A DNA stretch of 64,000 nt from Rhizophagus clarus (taxonomy: Eukaryota; Glomeromycota; Glomeromycetes; Glomerales; Glomeraceae), in assembly GCA_015698045.1 (NCBI GenBank), contig BLAL01000016.1, forward strand, positions 1 through 64,000, given 5' to 3'. The notes below the pieces were generated by a model. The model was not told the DNA's origin. It saw only the letters and a list, made by a program, of their open reading frames with translations, and did no database searches. The position numbers and the translations under genes were made by a program. Of the stretch, positions 20,326-33,797 are shown piece by piece (position 1 is the first letter of the stretch; each line of letters begins with the position of its first letter).

Positions 20326-22496
20326 TTTTTGATGCGCCTGCCAATCCTTAATCGTGTCTATGGTGTATCTAAAATAACGAAATATACTTACTTTATTAAG
20401 TAATGTGTGTATATATATATATTAAATTTTTTTTTTTTTTTTTTTTTAATGATTATATTAGAAACAAGAAAAAAACCATCGAAAAAAAAAAAAAAAAATG
20501 ATTAAGAGAAACAAAAGAAATAAAAGAGAAAATTTAATATTAAGATTGGATAAGCCATAATTACAAGCCTTATTGAAATTGATTGTGGTAAAAATTCGAA
20601 AATTTTTCTTCAAATTCGTTTTAAATATATTTTACCTAGCCTCATCTTAACCTTTGTCATCTAAATTGCCACTACCCAATTATGTGTGATTAAGTAGTGT
20701 TTTATTTATTATTCTAAGCCATTAATATTTCTTCTTAATTATAACCAAATGGGCGCGGTCGATTATAGAGAGGCGCAGTTAAGATTCATACCAACGATAA
20801 AAATAAAATGTGATTCGCGGATCTCAATTATTCGTTCAAATAATTTAATTAATTATACGTCAAAAACGAAGTATGACGAATCACATGTTAGTACAAATTT
20901 GGTTTAAGATGAACGGAAGCAAAATTTGAAACTTAAATATCAATAATAATATTATTAATTTCCGCCTTAAAAAGGTTTATTATATCCATGATTTATTAAA
21001 TATGAATATCGAATAATTATAATCAAATGGAATAAATGAAATTAGGAAAAATTTAAAAAAAAATAAATTAATTACATATAATGACTTATTATTCTTGCGC
21101 AATTTATTGTAAATCCGATCAACTCCAAACATACATAATAGTTGAAAAGGTGCCACGATCTCATATTCTTTCAAAATCTATTTGTTAGAAAAATACGCGT
21201 AATGAAAATTGAAATAAATTACGTTTGATACGATAATAATTATAATAATAAATTTTTTTTTTTCTTAAAATAAAACAATTTTAATTAACAAACCTGTAGA
21301 ATAAAATCACACGATAATTAAAGTTTAAGATAATTCAACACAAGATGCGACGAAAAAAAATGTACACGGTGAAAAAATTCTTAACGTACAAACACTATAT
21401 CATAATGCATGAATAAAAACAATTGTTTTAATGAATGAATTTTTAAATTAATTATGTATATTAACGCGCAATTTTATTATTTCGGTAAAAAGTTTTTCCA
21501 ATACTTTGAATTTTTGATTTATAATCAAATGTTGTTTTAAAACATCGGTTAAATTTTTTAATCTTTACCGTTAAATTCCGGTACGTAATTACTCCAGTAC
21601 CCCAAAATAAGATTTTCATTCCCTATTATAAGTATTATAAGTATCCAAAGTATCCAGTGTTATCCAGTGTGAGACTTGTGTGAGTAAATAAATAAATGAA
21701 ATCCCACGTGGAAACCAATCAACTATGCATCAATTATCGCGTGGCGGAATTTATGTTAATTATGCTGCATTTTTTTATTACATTTGCTGGGGTTGGAAAA
21801 AAAAAAAAAAAAAAAAAAAATTTTTTTGTGCGAAAAAGATAGAAATTATTGTACCAACAAAATGTTTCCATCGAATTCTTTTTAGAAAGAAACCATTTTA
21901 AAAATTTTATTTGATACAATTCATTTTAATATTGTATTGATGTATCAATTTTATTCAACCTAAAACTTCATTTCTTTATTTCTTCGATTGGTTTCGATGA
22001 TTTCATTTTTTTTTTTTTTTTAATCATTTCCGACTGGCCGACTAAAATTATTTAATTAAATCGAAAGAAACGAAACAAGTTTATTATTAAAATAGGATTG
22101 TCATAAAAAAAAAAGTATTGATTTTTTTTTTTTACATACATAGATTGTGCTTAACGATACGATAAAACAATATTATTTTAAAATTTAATTAATTTAATTC
22201 ACAAAAAAAAAAAAAAAAAAAAAAAAAGAGAGAATATATGAAGATAAAAAAAAAAGGAAAATTATAATACAATATATAATCCTATAAAGAAAAATGATAG
22301 ACTATCACATAAAGATTTAATGCGATAAAACTTTTCCTGTGTGTTAGTCTCAATAATCTATATATATATAATATATGTATAAAAAAAAAAAAAAAATACA
22401 AATGTCTTTGAAAAATAATAAAGAATATAATAAATTATTTACAAGATAAATAAATGAATTATCGCTCAACACTTCAAACTATAAAGTGATGATAAC
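20326..22496. other. Intergenic, no gene seen
   Basis: AT-rich DNA with several A or T runs of 15-25 (for example 20430, 20488, 21800, 22200). Short ORFs here are interrupted by homopolymers and lack domain character. Confidence 0.5.
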
Positions 22497-25265
22497 TCAT
22501 TGATATGTCATATTACCGTTACTTGCCATAGGAGGAATAGTCATATTCGGATTATTGACTATTGGATTTGTTGAAATTCCATTGTTATTCATTACACTAG
22601 CCGATGATGTCGCGGAATTTCTTATATTTTGCATTCTTAATAAATATTCGGTCCAATCGGTCCAATCATTCCAATCAATCGTTGATGGTAATGATAAGAA
22701 TGGATTATTATTACCCATTGAATCATCCATTTCAAATAATAATGACGAATCTGGATTAAAAGTATTAGCATTTTGTGGAAACAATCCATTATCTGTCGTT
22801 AAATATTCTGTAAATTGCATAAATCCTGATGATGTCGAACTAGTTGATTCCGGTGAAGAAGTTTGTTCGTATTGCATTGCATCATTTATCGGTGATTTAA
22901 TCGTTGTTGATTGTGGACTGTTCATCCCTGATGATGATAATACTGGAGTCGATATCGCAGTCGAATTGTTGTTTATAATGTTCTTTTGTTGTTGTGTTTG
23001 TTGTTGTGACGAATTCCATAATACCGTATATGGTGACGTTTGCTGATTTTGTTCGGTTGAATTTATATTTGTTGGAATTGATGGAGCAAAAATAATTTTT
23101 GGTAAAGGTTGCCCATCAGTTATTTCCTTTAATTGATTACACACCAAAAAAGGATTTTTCTCTCTAGAAGTAATTTCCGATGTCGAATCTTCCATTTTAA
23201 CAAGATTCTTTTTTGATAAATTTGGATTTGATGTTTCATGATAACCTTCCAATTCTATATTTCTTGATTTTAATAAATCTCGAATTAAATATGATAATTT
23301 ATCAGAAATATGCCAATATTCTGTCATATAATCTAAACATTTTAATGTCATTCTTAATCCATGTTTTGCAACTTCTCTAAATCGATCATCTCCGCTCAAA
23401 GCATTTATAATATGCATAGATGCTGCAGTAAGGAAAGAATAAACTGTATAAATACCAGATAATATTAAACTACCATCTTTCATACCACGATATAAGACAT
23501 GAGTAATATTATTTGCGGCCATAGTACAAATGGTTAATGAAGGGATTGAAGAAGGTGGAGCTTTTGATTTTGGTCCACGGATATGAGGTCGATGTAAAAG
23601 TATTTGTTGAGTATAATAAAGTAAATGAGTAAACACTTTCCTATTTGCGCTCACATCACCAGTTTGCATAATAGTTGATGAATCAAATTGAAATTTCTTT
23701 GGAAGATTATCACGCCATTCATTCAATTCATTATCCAAAGAAATTAATACAGATTCTACATTGTTTTGTGATGATGATGATTTTGATTTTATACCATAAA
23801 CATGATTAAGTATACGACCAAGAATTAAATTACATTTAATCAATTCAACCCATCCTTCAATAGTTTCTGCATCATCACCAGGAATTTTTCCAGCTACAGG
23901 ATAATTTACATCACAATCCGCTTCATTTATTGCTAAAGGTCTTCCTAAACCTGCACTAGCAAATCTATCAAATATAACACAAGCCCACCAAACTCTTCTT
24001 CTAACTTCACTTTGTCTTTCATCAATATTCCATTTTGCAGAATCACGATGTAAACCCATATCTTGAGCGATTCTTGTAGCAAGACCAATATATACCCAAG
24101 TGATAGAATCTTTATGACCTTGAATTTGTATTGATAATAATAATAAAGCCTGAACTACTGATATAGAAGTTTTATCAAATTCATCCTTTAATAATTCTCT
24201 TGCTTTTGCATAAAAACCACTTCCTGAAAATTCTTCAGAATAAAATTTTAAAGCAGGATCATCAATATATCTAGTAGCTATAGAGAAGATTGCATAAAAT
24301 AAAATGATTGAAGAATAATGTGCTTCTAAATTATTATATTTTTCCATTAAATCTTCTTTATCAATGAACGGCATAAAAGGATGTATTTGAGTCCAATAAG
24401 TATTTAATAATTTATCACATAATTCTTTTGGAGGAAATTCAATTACCATATTTGAACCGATACGTTTTAAAGATGATACATTATTCAAATTATGACTTGG
24501 TACAGTAATAATTTGTCCATTAGCAATTTTTTTTGTAATTTTTAATAAGAAAACTCCAGAACTATTTCCAAGATATTTCGTATGACCAGTTTCATCCATT
24601 GCGAGTTGTCCCATACTATCATTTAAATCATATTGAGATCCACTATATTCGTTACTATCACTTGAAAAACATTCTTCCGAATCACTACTTTGATTACTAT
24701 TTTTATATGAATTTGGTGATATCATCTTAGAAGTATTGGATCTACCATTCCTTCCAAGTGATGATGAAGGACTAAAAGAAGGAGTTTTTCTTAATCTGGA
24801 GCTATTAGAATTATTTGATTCCTGACCGGATCTAAAATTACTTTCATTAACATTGATCCATTCAAGATTTGAAGAGATTGTACCTTCTGGTAAATCTCCT
24901 GATTGAACTAAACCTCCAAGAATTGATTCCATTCTTTGAAGTCTAGTTTCTAAAGCTTCGATATAACCTTTTGGAGGACCACGTTTCTTTGGTGCATCAA
25001 TAAAAGCACTAAAGAAAAAAACAACAATAAAAAGGAAAGATAAACAGATTAACGATGTTGAATCAAAAAAAAAAAATATCAATCAAGATTGATTAAAATA
25101 AGGGAAAATATTTTACCATTCATAACCATAAGCTTTACAATTTGTACAAGATGGTGGATCAGAATTAGGTTGTACACCATCACAACGAACTTTCTTTCTT
25201 CGACAAGTATCACAAGCTCTTGCAACTCTACGTCTCTTAATGCTATTTAAATCTTCGCTTGACAT
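22497..25265 (-). CDS. Zn2Cys6 fungal-type transcription factor
   Basis: Two exons, 25265-25117 and 25008-22497, total 886 aa. Exon 1 carries a complete binuclear zinc cluster with spacing C-x2-C-x6-C-x11-C-x2-C-x6-C. It opens RACDTCRRKKVRC, and the sixth Cys codon is split by the 108-nt intron. A basic linker (APKKRGPPKGY) and a short coiled-coil (IEALETRLQRMESILGGL) follow, as in Gal4-type dimerising regulators. The middle homology region at about residues 270-520 matches fungal_trans: HPFMPFIDKEDL, ARIAQDMGLHRDSAKW, RRRVWWACVIFDRFASAGLG, RPLAINEADCDVNYP. The C-terminus is Gln/Asn/Ser-rich, as in activation domains. The target genes are unknown. It is close to the family's usual 600-900 aa, and the frame is intact. 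Confidence 0.9.
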
Positions 25266-25873
25266 GTTTTTTTTTTGTTTTTTATTTTAAATACGATTTT
25301 TCTTTAAATATAAAAAGGTTTTTGTTTTAATTTTTTTTTAAAAAAAAAAGACTTATTAAATGTGACTGACGACTTTAAAAATGTGACTTTATAGGTTTAT
25401 CTTATAATTTGTTATAATTATTTTTTTATTTATTTATTTTTTTTTCTTTCTTCTAGATAAGAAAGAAAAAAAAAAAAGAAAAAAAAAAGGAATATATATA
25501 TGAAAATTGTATATATATTTTTTGAAGATTGTAACTTGACTAAAAATAATAATACGTTCAAACTATTTATGTATTAGTTAATCGTATAATTATAAAGAAT
25601 GAAATAGAGCACAAAGCATGGAAAAATTTTTAAGGTTGAGTGGGACTATTTATATATTTTTTTTCTTTTCTCACTCGATAAGAAAATGGATTAATAATAT
25701 ATATATATTAATTAATAATGATTTTTTTTTTTTTTATTGTGGCAATAAAAAAAATACTTTATTTACAACTTTAAAAAATATACACATTTAAATTAAATTA
25801 ATTGAATTTATATTATGCAGTACAAGAAATTGGCAAAAAAAAAAAAACCTGAAATTTTTGTGCTTCAAAAAAG

Positions 25874-25905
<32 letters not shown>

Positions 25906-28900
25906 TTTACAATAAACAAATAATTGATCGTACCATTTTACTCGGAGTGTGATGAATTATCACATTTCAAATAAATTTGAACTTTTTTTTTTATTTATGG
26001 ACATTATTAAAAAAATGTTTTACATGAATAGCGCGCATAGACCAATCAAATCACGATTTAACGGAAAAAATTATATATGGTACCCGAATATTTTTATATA
26101 GAAGTTTATTATTCTAGAAAAAGTAATTAAGTACATTAAAAAGAAAAGGAACCAATAAAAGACTTTGTAATATATTATAGGAAATTCCGCCGAAATTACA
26201 TCTTGGCATATAATAACACAAGGCGCCAAACGTGCATTCAATAAGTGGCGCAAGGGAAAAAGAGAATCAGTAGTACGTCATTGAAATTTGGGAAACTTGA
26301 AACCCATCATCATAACATTTCTAAAATCTATTTTTGTAACAAGGAGCGTCGTCAAAACATGAACCTGGGGATATTTGTATTTCTTTAAATAGCATTGGTC
26401 AATGCAGAAAAAAGATAAGAAGTTGGACGATGCAAAAAAGTTATTTGTATCATGACATGAAACTACGTTACTGGTAAGTCAAAAAAAAATACAGGTAATA
26501 CGGTATTTATCTTCGCATATATTTAAAAGATCAACTTTTTGCTATACAACAACGCGTTATTTTACCAAAAAAAATATGAGATCATATATATCGGAGTTGT
26601 TCAGAACCAATGCGGTGAAGTTTCATAAAAAAAAAACAGAAAACAAGACTCTTATTATTATGTACGTTGCAAATCAACATTTTCAAAGGACAAATTTTTC
26701 ATTTAATATTTGACGAAAGAAACGTTCTTGAAAAGTATCAAGTGAAGATCAAATTTCAATTTTTTAAAAAAAATAAACAATTATTCTTTTTTTTTTTTTT
26801 AAAAAAATAAATAAATAAATATGTGCTAAAAAAGAAACAAATATTCTCGTTGATTATTTGATTATGCAACGATAAATGCAACTCAATGTATAAGTAATAT
26901 TAAAATCTTGATTAGGGTTTGGATCTTCACCTTCTTTAAATCGAATCAAATTCTTATCTTCCTTATCAAAAAATATCAAACAAGAAAAAGATAAATAAAA
27001 TGGAATAAAAGAAAATGAAAAAAAAGCCTCCTTTTGAACGCCATACACAGCACTACATGATAAATATGTATATGAGTTGAAAATAAAATAAACAAACAAT
27101 ACACAAGCAATCACGTTTATTTTTTTTTTTACCATGTAACTTTAAATCATTGTGTTATGTGTCCTATGACTTTCAAAAAAAAAAAAAAAATTTTTTCTTT
27201 TTTCGTAATTTCATTTTTTTAAATTTTTCATTTTTTTTTTTTTTTCATTTTTTTTTTTTTACGGAAGGGCTTCTTTTTTTCTTTGGTGATAAATCTGGAA
27301 TGATATATGCAGATCGTTATATAGAATTATCGATGAAATCGGGTATTCCGATATGTTTCAGTTGTATAGCGTAATATATTACATAAACATATAAATACAA
27401 CATTCACAATTGTTTATAGTTACACAATTATGTGATCGATCGGTTTAAAACGAGTTTTTTGATAAGTATGATATTAAAAAAAAATTATAAAAAAAATTTC
27501 ACGATAAAAAAGAACATACAAAATTCGTAACAAAAATCTTTAAGTATACGTCATTTACGTCATTTTCATCCAATTTTGTTAAATCTTGATCCGAGATACG
27601 AGATCTTCTTTGGTAAAAAAAAACGCGTATCCTTTTCGCGTACGAATTACTGCGACAAGGCAATTAATAAATAAATATATGTATGAATGAATAAATGAAT
27701 CAAAGCATTTTTTTTTTTTTTTTTTTTTTTTTTCAGATATTATCGATATCAATTTTTTATAGAATGTGACACTATGTTTTTTTTTTTTATTATTATCACA
27801 ATGAAAAAGGAGTATTGCTCAATAACGGTAAACTTCCTGCTTAGGAAAGTTATACACTCGGATCTGTAATCGCAATATTCTTGAAAGAAAACTGATTAAC
27901 GCCCAGAAGTTTATATCTGGAATTCCATTTGTTCAATTATGTTTTAGGAAAAAGATTAGATGTCCTTCTAAGGGAAATATTGGTTTTGTTTTCCTTTGTA
28001 ATTTGTTGTGCACAAGATATGTAATTATTCAAAATGTAGAAAACAAGATTTTGTGCATTTTTTTTTTTTTTACAACAATATTTATTTAAAAGTATTTTTA
28101 TTATCGGAGTTGTAATAATACCATATTTAATTAAGATAAGGAGAAGGACCTTATAATCAGCTGTAAATCAACTAGATGTAGGCTAGATAGGTTCCCATAT
28201 ATGTAAGACGCTCACGTAAATCAATGTGAATGTGATCGTACGGTTAAGGTCTTTTCCGAAATAAATAATTTAATTTTGTGTGTGCGTAAAAAAAAACTAT
28301 GCATGAACCAATTATGTTTGGATCTGATTTTTAATTAAATTGCATTTTAACTACTGTACGTTATAATGGCTTCTTAGAATCGAATTGCTTTTTGCTTTAT
28401 ATTAATCATAATTACATATTTTAATTACCAAATTTATTTAGACGCGTTCTTTTCCTTTGTTTTGATAACAATATTCTTTTTTTTTTAGATTTTTTAGATC
28501 AGAGATATTTATTTATATTTTTTTTCGCCCTTTATTATGATGAAATTATTATTATTTTTTTTTGTTACGATAGTGTAGCATAAATGTCCTAATTTAGTTT
28601 ATATAACGCGCCCAATCTAACTTTATGAATTACACGAATAAAACGTGTTTAGAAATGAAAACAAAAAAATATTGGTTAAAATAAAAATCATGTATTTTTT
28701 TTTTTTTTTTTTATATTTATTTATATATATTATATATTATATATATATTATTATTTGTATATAATAAATATATCTACTATCTCTTAGAAATTCATCACAT
28801 ACGTGATACGTGAGAAAAAAAAAAACTCTAGTTGGACTAGTTAATTTAAGAGAAATATTCACCTTTATTGGTTAATCAATTACATTAATATATGAGAATC

Positions 28901-31383
28901 GATTCTATTCGTATAACGCGTTATGAATTCTTTGTTTCCATCATTCCCTTTTTTTACCTAATTTTTTTTTTTTTTGTTTCATGTGTCTTTATAACGCGTC
29001 AAATATGACAAACGCACCAACCATTTCACGGCCGATTGTCCGATTTAGGTTCCATACTTCTTATACGTTTTTAAAATAATTTTTCTAAATTTATTATTGA
29101 TTGTTCCATTTATTAATAAATTACCAATTTAATTATACCCTGTTCTTATATAAATTTTATAATTTCTATAAAAAAAAAAAAAAAAGAACCATTCCCCAAA
29201 CTTTGAGGGGACGGTGGGTAAAAAAAAAAAAAAAATTTGCTAAATTTGGTTGATTTTTGTCCTCCGAGAAATATATTCGGTTCTTCCTTTATATTATTAA
29301 TTATTAATTATTAATATTATTAATTAATTTATTTTATTAGTTCCTGCAACTTCCCCTTTTTCTAATGCAAGGGCCCCAAGCTTTTTTTTTTTATATTTTT
29401 ATTTTTTATTTTTTACTTTATTTTATTATTCGTTTCGATGTGATTAGAACAGGTGACGCAATCGAATTCGTTACGCAGCAATTCTAGAATCGGTACAGAA
29501 ATTCCGTCATTTTGTATAGGATATGGAAATTTTTTTTACGAAATTTCTGTCTTACAAAATAACAATCGCATATTGCATCAAAACGTAACTGTGTAATTGT
29601 TATTTTATTAAAAACCAGAAATCTAGTTTCAACGGACGGGAATGGTTGATTTTGTTTCCTTTATTTTATAATTTTTCCTAATTATTTTATCCGAAATTAT
29701 TTTTATCGGCTTGTTTTTTACCGAATACGTCATTGTTCTAGATCTACGGCATAATTAATGGTTTCAAAAAAATTTGATCACAGGATTGTTTCAATTTGGT
29801 AAATTTTCATCTTTAATTTCAATGAAACTAAAGAAATCTAGTTTAAAATATATTGAAATAATTAAAAAGAACTTGAAGAAAGAGAAGAAACGCAGATTTA
29901 TACTATAAATTGTAGAATTAGTTTTACACGTGGGGTAAAAAACGATTTTTTTTTTTTTTTTTTTTTTTTTTATTAATTGTCAACAAAAATAAGGTAACAA
30001 ACAAATGATCCTATTTTGGCGGGATGATTTTCGTTTCCTGATCCACGTTCTCCATTGATTTTTGATAGTTCCTCTTTCGGAAATTAATAATTCAAAAAAC
30101 ATGAAGGTAAATGACAAACAATCAATTCTGTAAGTATTTTCAAATGTTAAATACGGATATACGGATAAAAGTAATCGGGACGTTATAATCCCGTGCCTTA
30201 ACCATAATTCCGATGTTCCCTGTTAACCATTCTTAAAAAGTATATAAAGGTATGAATTCTTTTATTGTGTACTTTTTAAGTATCCTTTTGACGTACAAAG
30301 TAGTGTGTTGGAGTTACGCGATGTGATTAAAAAAATAAAGATTGCAGAAACTTTGGACCATTCTAGGCCGGGGAATAGTAAATCACGTGATTATTTTACG
30401 TGACTAAATCGCACATGATTTAAATGTAGGAATTTGTGTAAGATAAATCATTGTTTTTTAATGTTACGCTAAGTTATTACTTCTTACAGTTGGTACTATT
30501 GTATGAATTTTATTTTGTTTTAGAAAGAGAAATGTTTGATCATATCACTCACATGTTATTGACTGAATTTACTTTGATTCATAGATAGAAAAACATTAGT
30601 CGACTACCAAATAAAGATAATCAATGTCATGGAAGAACATTGAACCTAAGGGATACGGTTATACTGTATATATCTTTCCCAAGTGCAAAATAAGTGTCAT
30701 ATCGAGTCGCATATCACGAAAATGTGAGAGGCTGGTTCTAGAAAATTAATGATCAAAGAGATTAATGAAAACATGTAAAGAACATAACATCTTTGAAAGT
30801 GAAACTTACGCATTTATGCAGCTTTGTTGGGAACAGCACGTTCGAACATTTTATACACGTTTGTTTAATAATGCTAGGAAAGGTGGTCGTCACAAAAGTT
30901 ATCAATTTTCATAACTCCAGCCAAAAGTCATGTGACGTAAATTGCAATTTTTAATAGAATGGTTTAGTCTGTAATAGAATTCTAGGGGGGCCAAAGGTTT
31001 CATTAGTACATTTGGACTAGTTCGAGTTTACATATGTACCGTATATCGCGGGCCATAAACCTTCGAGTACAGCGTCAACCGACCCCTTAAAATTTGCCCT
31101 CGATTTTTTACTATGTATGTGTTTTTACTTTTATAAATATCATAAGTTTACATGAAAATGACAAAACTCCATTAGTATTTTAATCGCAATCGTGACACTA
31201 TTAAATACGATTAAAAATTTAAACAAACTTAATTAATTCTGTTTAACAATTTGGTATTATATTATTTATTAAAAATTTTAAAAAAAAAAAAAGTTTTAAA
31301 ATTATTAAAAAAAAAAAAATTAATTAATTCTTTTACATATATATATTATAAGTGAATTTTTTACTTTTGTCCCTCCCATATCG
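25266..31383. other. 6.1-kb gene-poor AT-rich region
   Basis: No ORF above about 95 codons and no conserved motif was found on either strand. It holds many A/T homopolymers (for example 25860, 27225, 27710, 28690, 29950), two AT-dinucleotide tracts near 25685 and 28725, and a slightly less AT-rich strip at 30000-31100. It could hold long untranslated regions of the flanking genes, decayed repeats or non-coding RNA; none can be supported. Confidence 0.5.
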
Positions 31384-32862
31384 TCATTCTACACAAGTCC
31401 ATAATTGCTTATTTGTCATTAAAGACCAAACACAAAGGTAATTATCTTCCCAATCAGCATTTCTATATTCTAATGCTTGTTCCAATTTAGCTTTAGGTCT
31501 TAAAATAATTAAAGCTTCAAGATAATTATCATCAGGCCAAATAACATAAGCTAATTCTAATAATCTAACATAACTATTTACTTCAAATTCTTTAATGTTT
31601 AAAAAAGGCCAACCTTTCCCATTTGATAAGGCAAAAGGTAACAAATAATCAACAGCTTTTTTGATAGATTGACCTTTAGGACCAACATAATTCCATCCAT
31701 CAAATCCAAAATATTGTGATCTTTCAGCTAAAAGAAACAATGCTTGTAAATTAAATATTGAATAAAACCATGAAGTTGGACGCCTTGTTTCATGGGGTTG
31801 TTGTCCTGTAGCAAGGATTCCTTTATTTACCCTATTTATTAATGCTTCACGTGAATATTTACGTGCCTCCTCTTCTCTATCCATATAAGACAATAGATAA
31901 ATAGCTTGTACATCATAATATGTACCATGATTATTTTTTGAAGCCTTTTCACCTCTACCTAAAGAATTTGTTTCCAACCATTGATAATATGTTGATATCC
32001 AATCTTTTAATTTTCTCTCTGTCAAAAGATTCCATTTACGCGATGAACGCATTATAGGTATAGATTGTAACATCCTATAAATAGGATGCATATCTAACAC
32101 ACCAGTTTTTCTTCCTAATTCTTGGCCTTTAATAAAACTTGCATAATAAAGATTAGGATTCATCCTTGTCTCTGGATTCACAAACCATTCTTGAATTCTA
32201 TAAACAGCTTTCTCAACATATGAATCATTTCTTGTAAAATAATAAGCAAATCCTAAATTCTCAATATCTTTAAATAATTTTCTCAAAAGGGAATAATCTT
32301 TAACAGTTTCAATCTCAGGATTAACGTAACCATCGCGTCCTATATAAGGTAAACCATTTTGTTTTTCTGGATTTGGCCAAAAATATCTTGCTAATGACAT
32401 GTAATCATGTGGATCATTTGAAGGTGCAAGTTGAGGTTTTAAAGTTACTGAGTAAACAGAATTATTTTTTAACGCTAAATCCGCTTTGTCGAGAAGTATC
32501 GATAACATTTGATGATGTTGTTGTCGAAGAATATTAAGGTAATTTGCGTAATATCTACTATTTATATACTCTTTAGGATTACCATTTATATCATAAACTG
32601 TTGATAACTTGTTAGAGATTGAAGGAGGATTTTTTTCAGGTTCATTTTTTATTTCTTTATCATCATTTGTTGATTTATTTTTTAATATTTCTGTTGTTGA
32701 TTTTACCGTTTCTGGTTCAGGTTGTTGAATATCGGATGTCGGAAAAGAGACATCTAAAACTAATTGTTTTTCATTTTTAGGATTTTCCGACCAAAATGTC
32801 CATAAAAAGATAAAACATAAAGTTCCAAATATTGTTAAAGTTAACAATTTTTGTATAATCAT
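31384..32862 (-). CDS. Alginate lyase family protein, membrane-anchored or secreted
   Basis: Single exon of 492 aa. Residues 1-25 form a hydrophobic signal or signal-anchor (KLLTLTIFGTLCFIFLWTFW), followed by a Pro/Glu/Lys-rich linker to about 90. Residues about 100-470 match the alginate lyase (all-alpha toroid) family: SVTLKPQLAPSNDPHDYMS, LARYFWPNP, YYFTRNDSYVEKAVYRIQEWF, then NNHGTYYDVQA, which resembles the family's NNH catalytic motif, then a late GWNYVG. Related proteins cleave uronic-acid polymers such as alginate by beta-elimination. In fungi the substrate is usually unknown, and a cell-wall or host glycan is possible. It is the intact partner of the broken tandem copy at 33798-35096, which shares more than half its residues. 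Confidence 0.8.
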   Translation of the reverse strand: MIIQKLLTLTIFGTLCFIFLWTFWSENPKNEKQLVLDVSFPTSDIQQPEPETVKSTTEILKNKSTNDDKEIKNEPEKNPPSISNKLSTVYDINGNPKEYINSRYYANYLNILRQQHHQMLSILLDKADLALKNNSVYSVTLKPQLAPSNDPHDYMSLARYFWPNPEKQNGLPYIGRDGYVNPEIETVKDYSLLRKLFKDIENLGFAYYFTRNDSYVEKAVYRIQEWFVNPETRMNPNLYYASFIKGQELGRKTGVLDMHPIYRMLQSIPIMRSSRKWNLLTERKLKDWISTYYQWLETNSLGRGEKASKNNHGTYYDVQAIYLLSYMDREEEARKYSREALINRVNKGILATGQQPHETRRPTSWFYSIFNLQALFLLAERSQYFGFDGWNYVGPKGQSIKKAVDYLLPFALSNGKGWPFLNIKEFEVNSYVRLLELAYVIWPDDNYLEALIILRPKAKLEQALEYRNADWEDNYLCVWSLMTNKQLWTCVE

Positions 32863-33797
32863 TAGATAATAATTTTTGTTTTTTTTTTTTTTTTGGGTGG
32901 TATGAAGAAAAAAAAATATATTATAAAAAGAGACTTTTCTGAACCTTTCGTTCGTTATATATATTTTAACAACAAACGAAAAGTATCGTTCTCAAGTTTT
33001 TTTGCCCCCTCCCCCTTTTTTAAAACGTAACCCAAAGTTAATTCGTACAACGTTAAATAAAATAATATATTTGATTTTATGATTTAATTATATATGATCA
33101 ACATTATCGAACATTAGAATTAACATCAAAGTTTCTATATTAGTAATTTTCCTCCAGGGTAATACTAATTATATTTTTGCTTCATTTTATTTTCATTTCA
33201 AAATTGGCTAAGTTACAATACTTAGCCGTGCTCAGCCAATTTATTAAATTTATTAAAAAACAACATACTTTTATTATCGGATATACTATTCCACAATGGC
33301 ATAAGCAAAATATGGCATTGTATTTTCATATAGTAAATCGAAATTTCAGATTAATTGCATAATGTTTTTTTCAAATAATAAAGAGATTTCCGAATTGAAA
33401 AACAGATAATAGCAGAGAGAGAAAGAAAATAAGAGGGTAAGAGAAGGATTAAAATATTTCTGCAATTGTCTAAAAAAGACCTTTTTTGTCTTACTATCTT
33501 TAGTAAAGCAATATTATATTACATCTTCATTACGTACAATCAATATATATATTTAGATTCGCTTACATTATATCGTACGATCATACGATATATTCTTATA
33601 AGGTTGGTAGCTCTATATTCAACAAAAATACGTCCAGCTAATTCAACATTAACCCTATTTTTCCGCCCCCCAAAAAAATTGGAATCTCTGTGACATCAAA
33701 ACTAAAAAATTCCAAAAATAACCACAAAATTAACCTTCCCATCGTTTATCAACCAAACAGATTTATTAAATCATTCCTTTTTACCTTCAAAAGGTTA
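32863..33797. other. Spacer between the tandem alginate-lyase genes
   Basis: AT-rich promoter side of the intact gene and 3' flank of the broken one. A T-run and a CCCCTCCCCC tract lie at 32880-33020. No additional gene is supported. Confidence 0.5.

Noticed and set aside
22555..23046. 163-codon ORF on the + strand
   Set aside because: It lies wholly antisense to the low-complexity C-terminal part of the Zn2Cys6 gene, and its residues mirror that composition; no domain.
27150..27374. Phe-rich ORF
   Set aside because: Encoded by T homopolymers; no start context, domain or partner exons.
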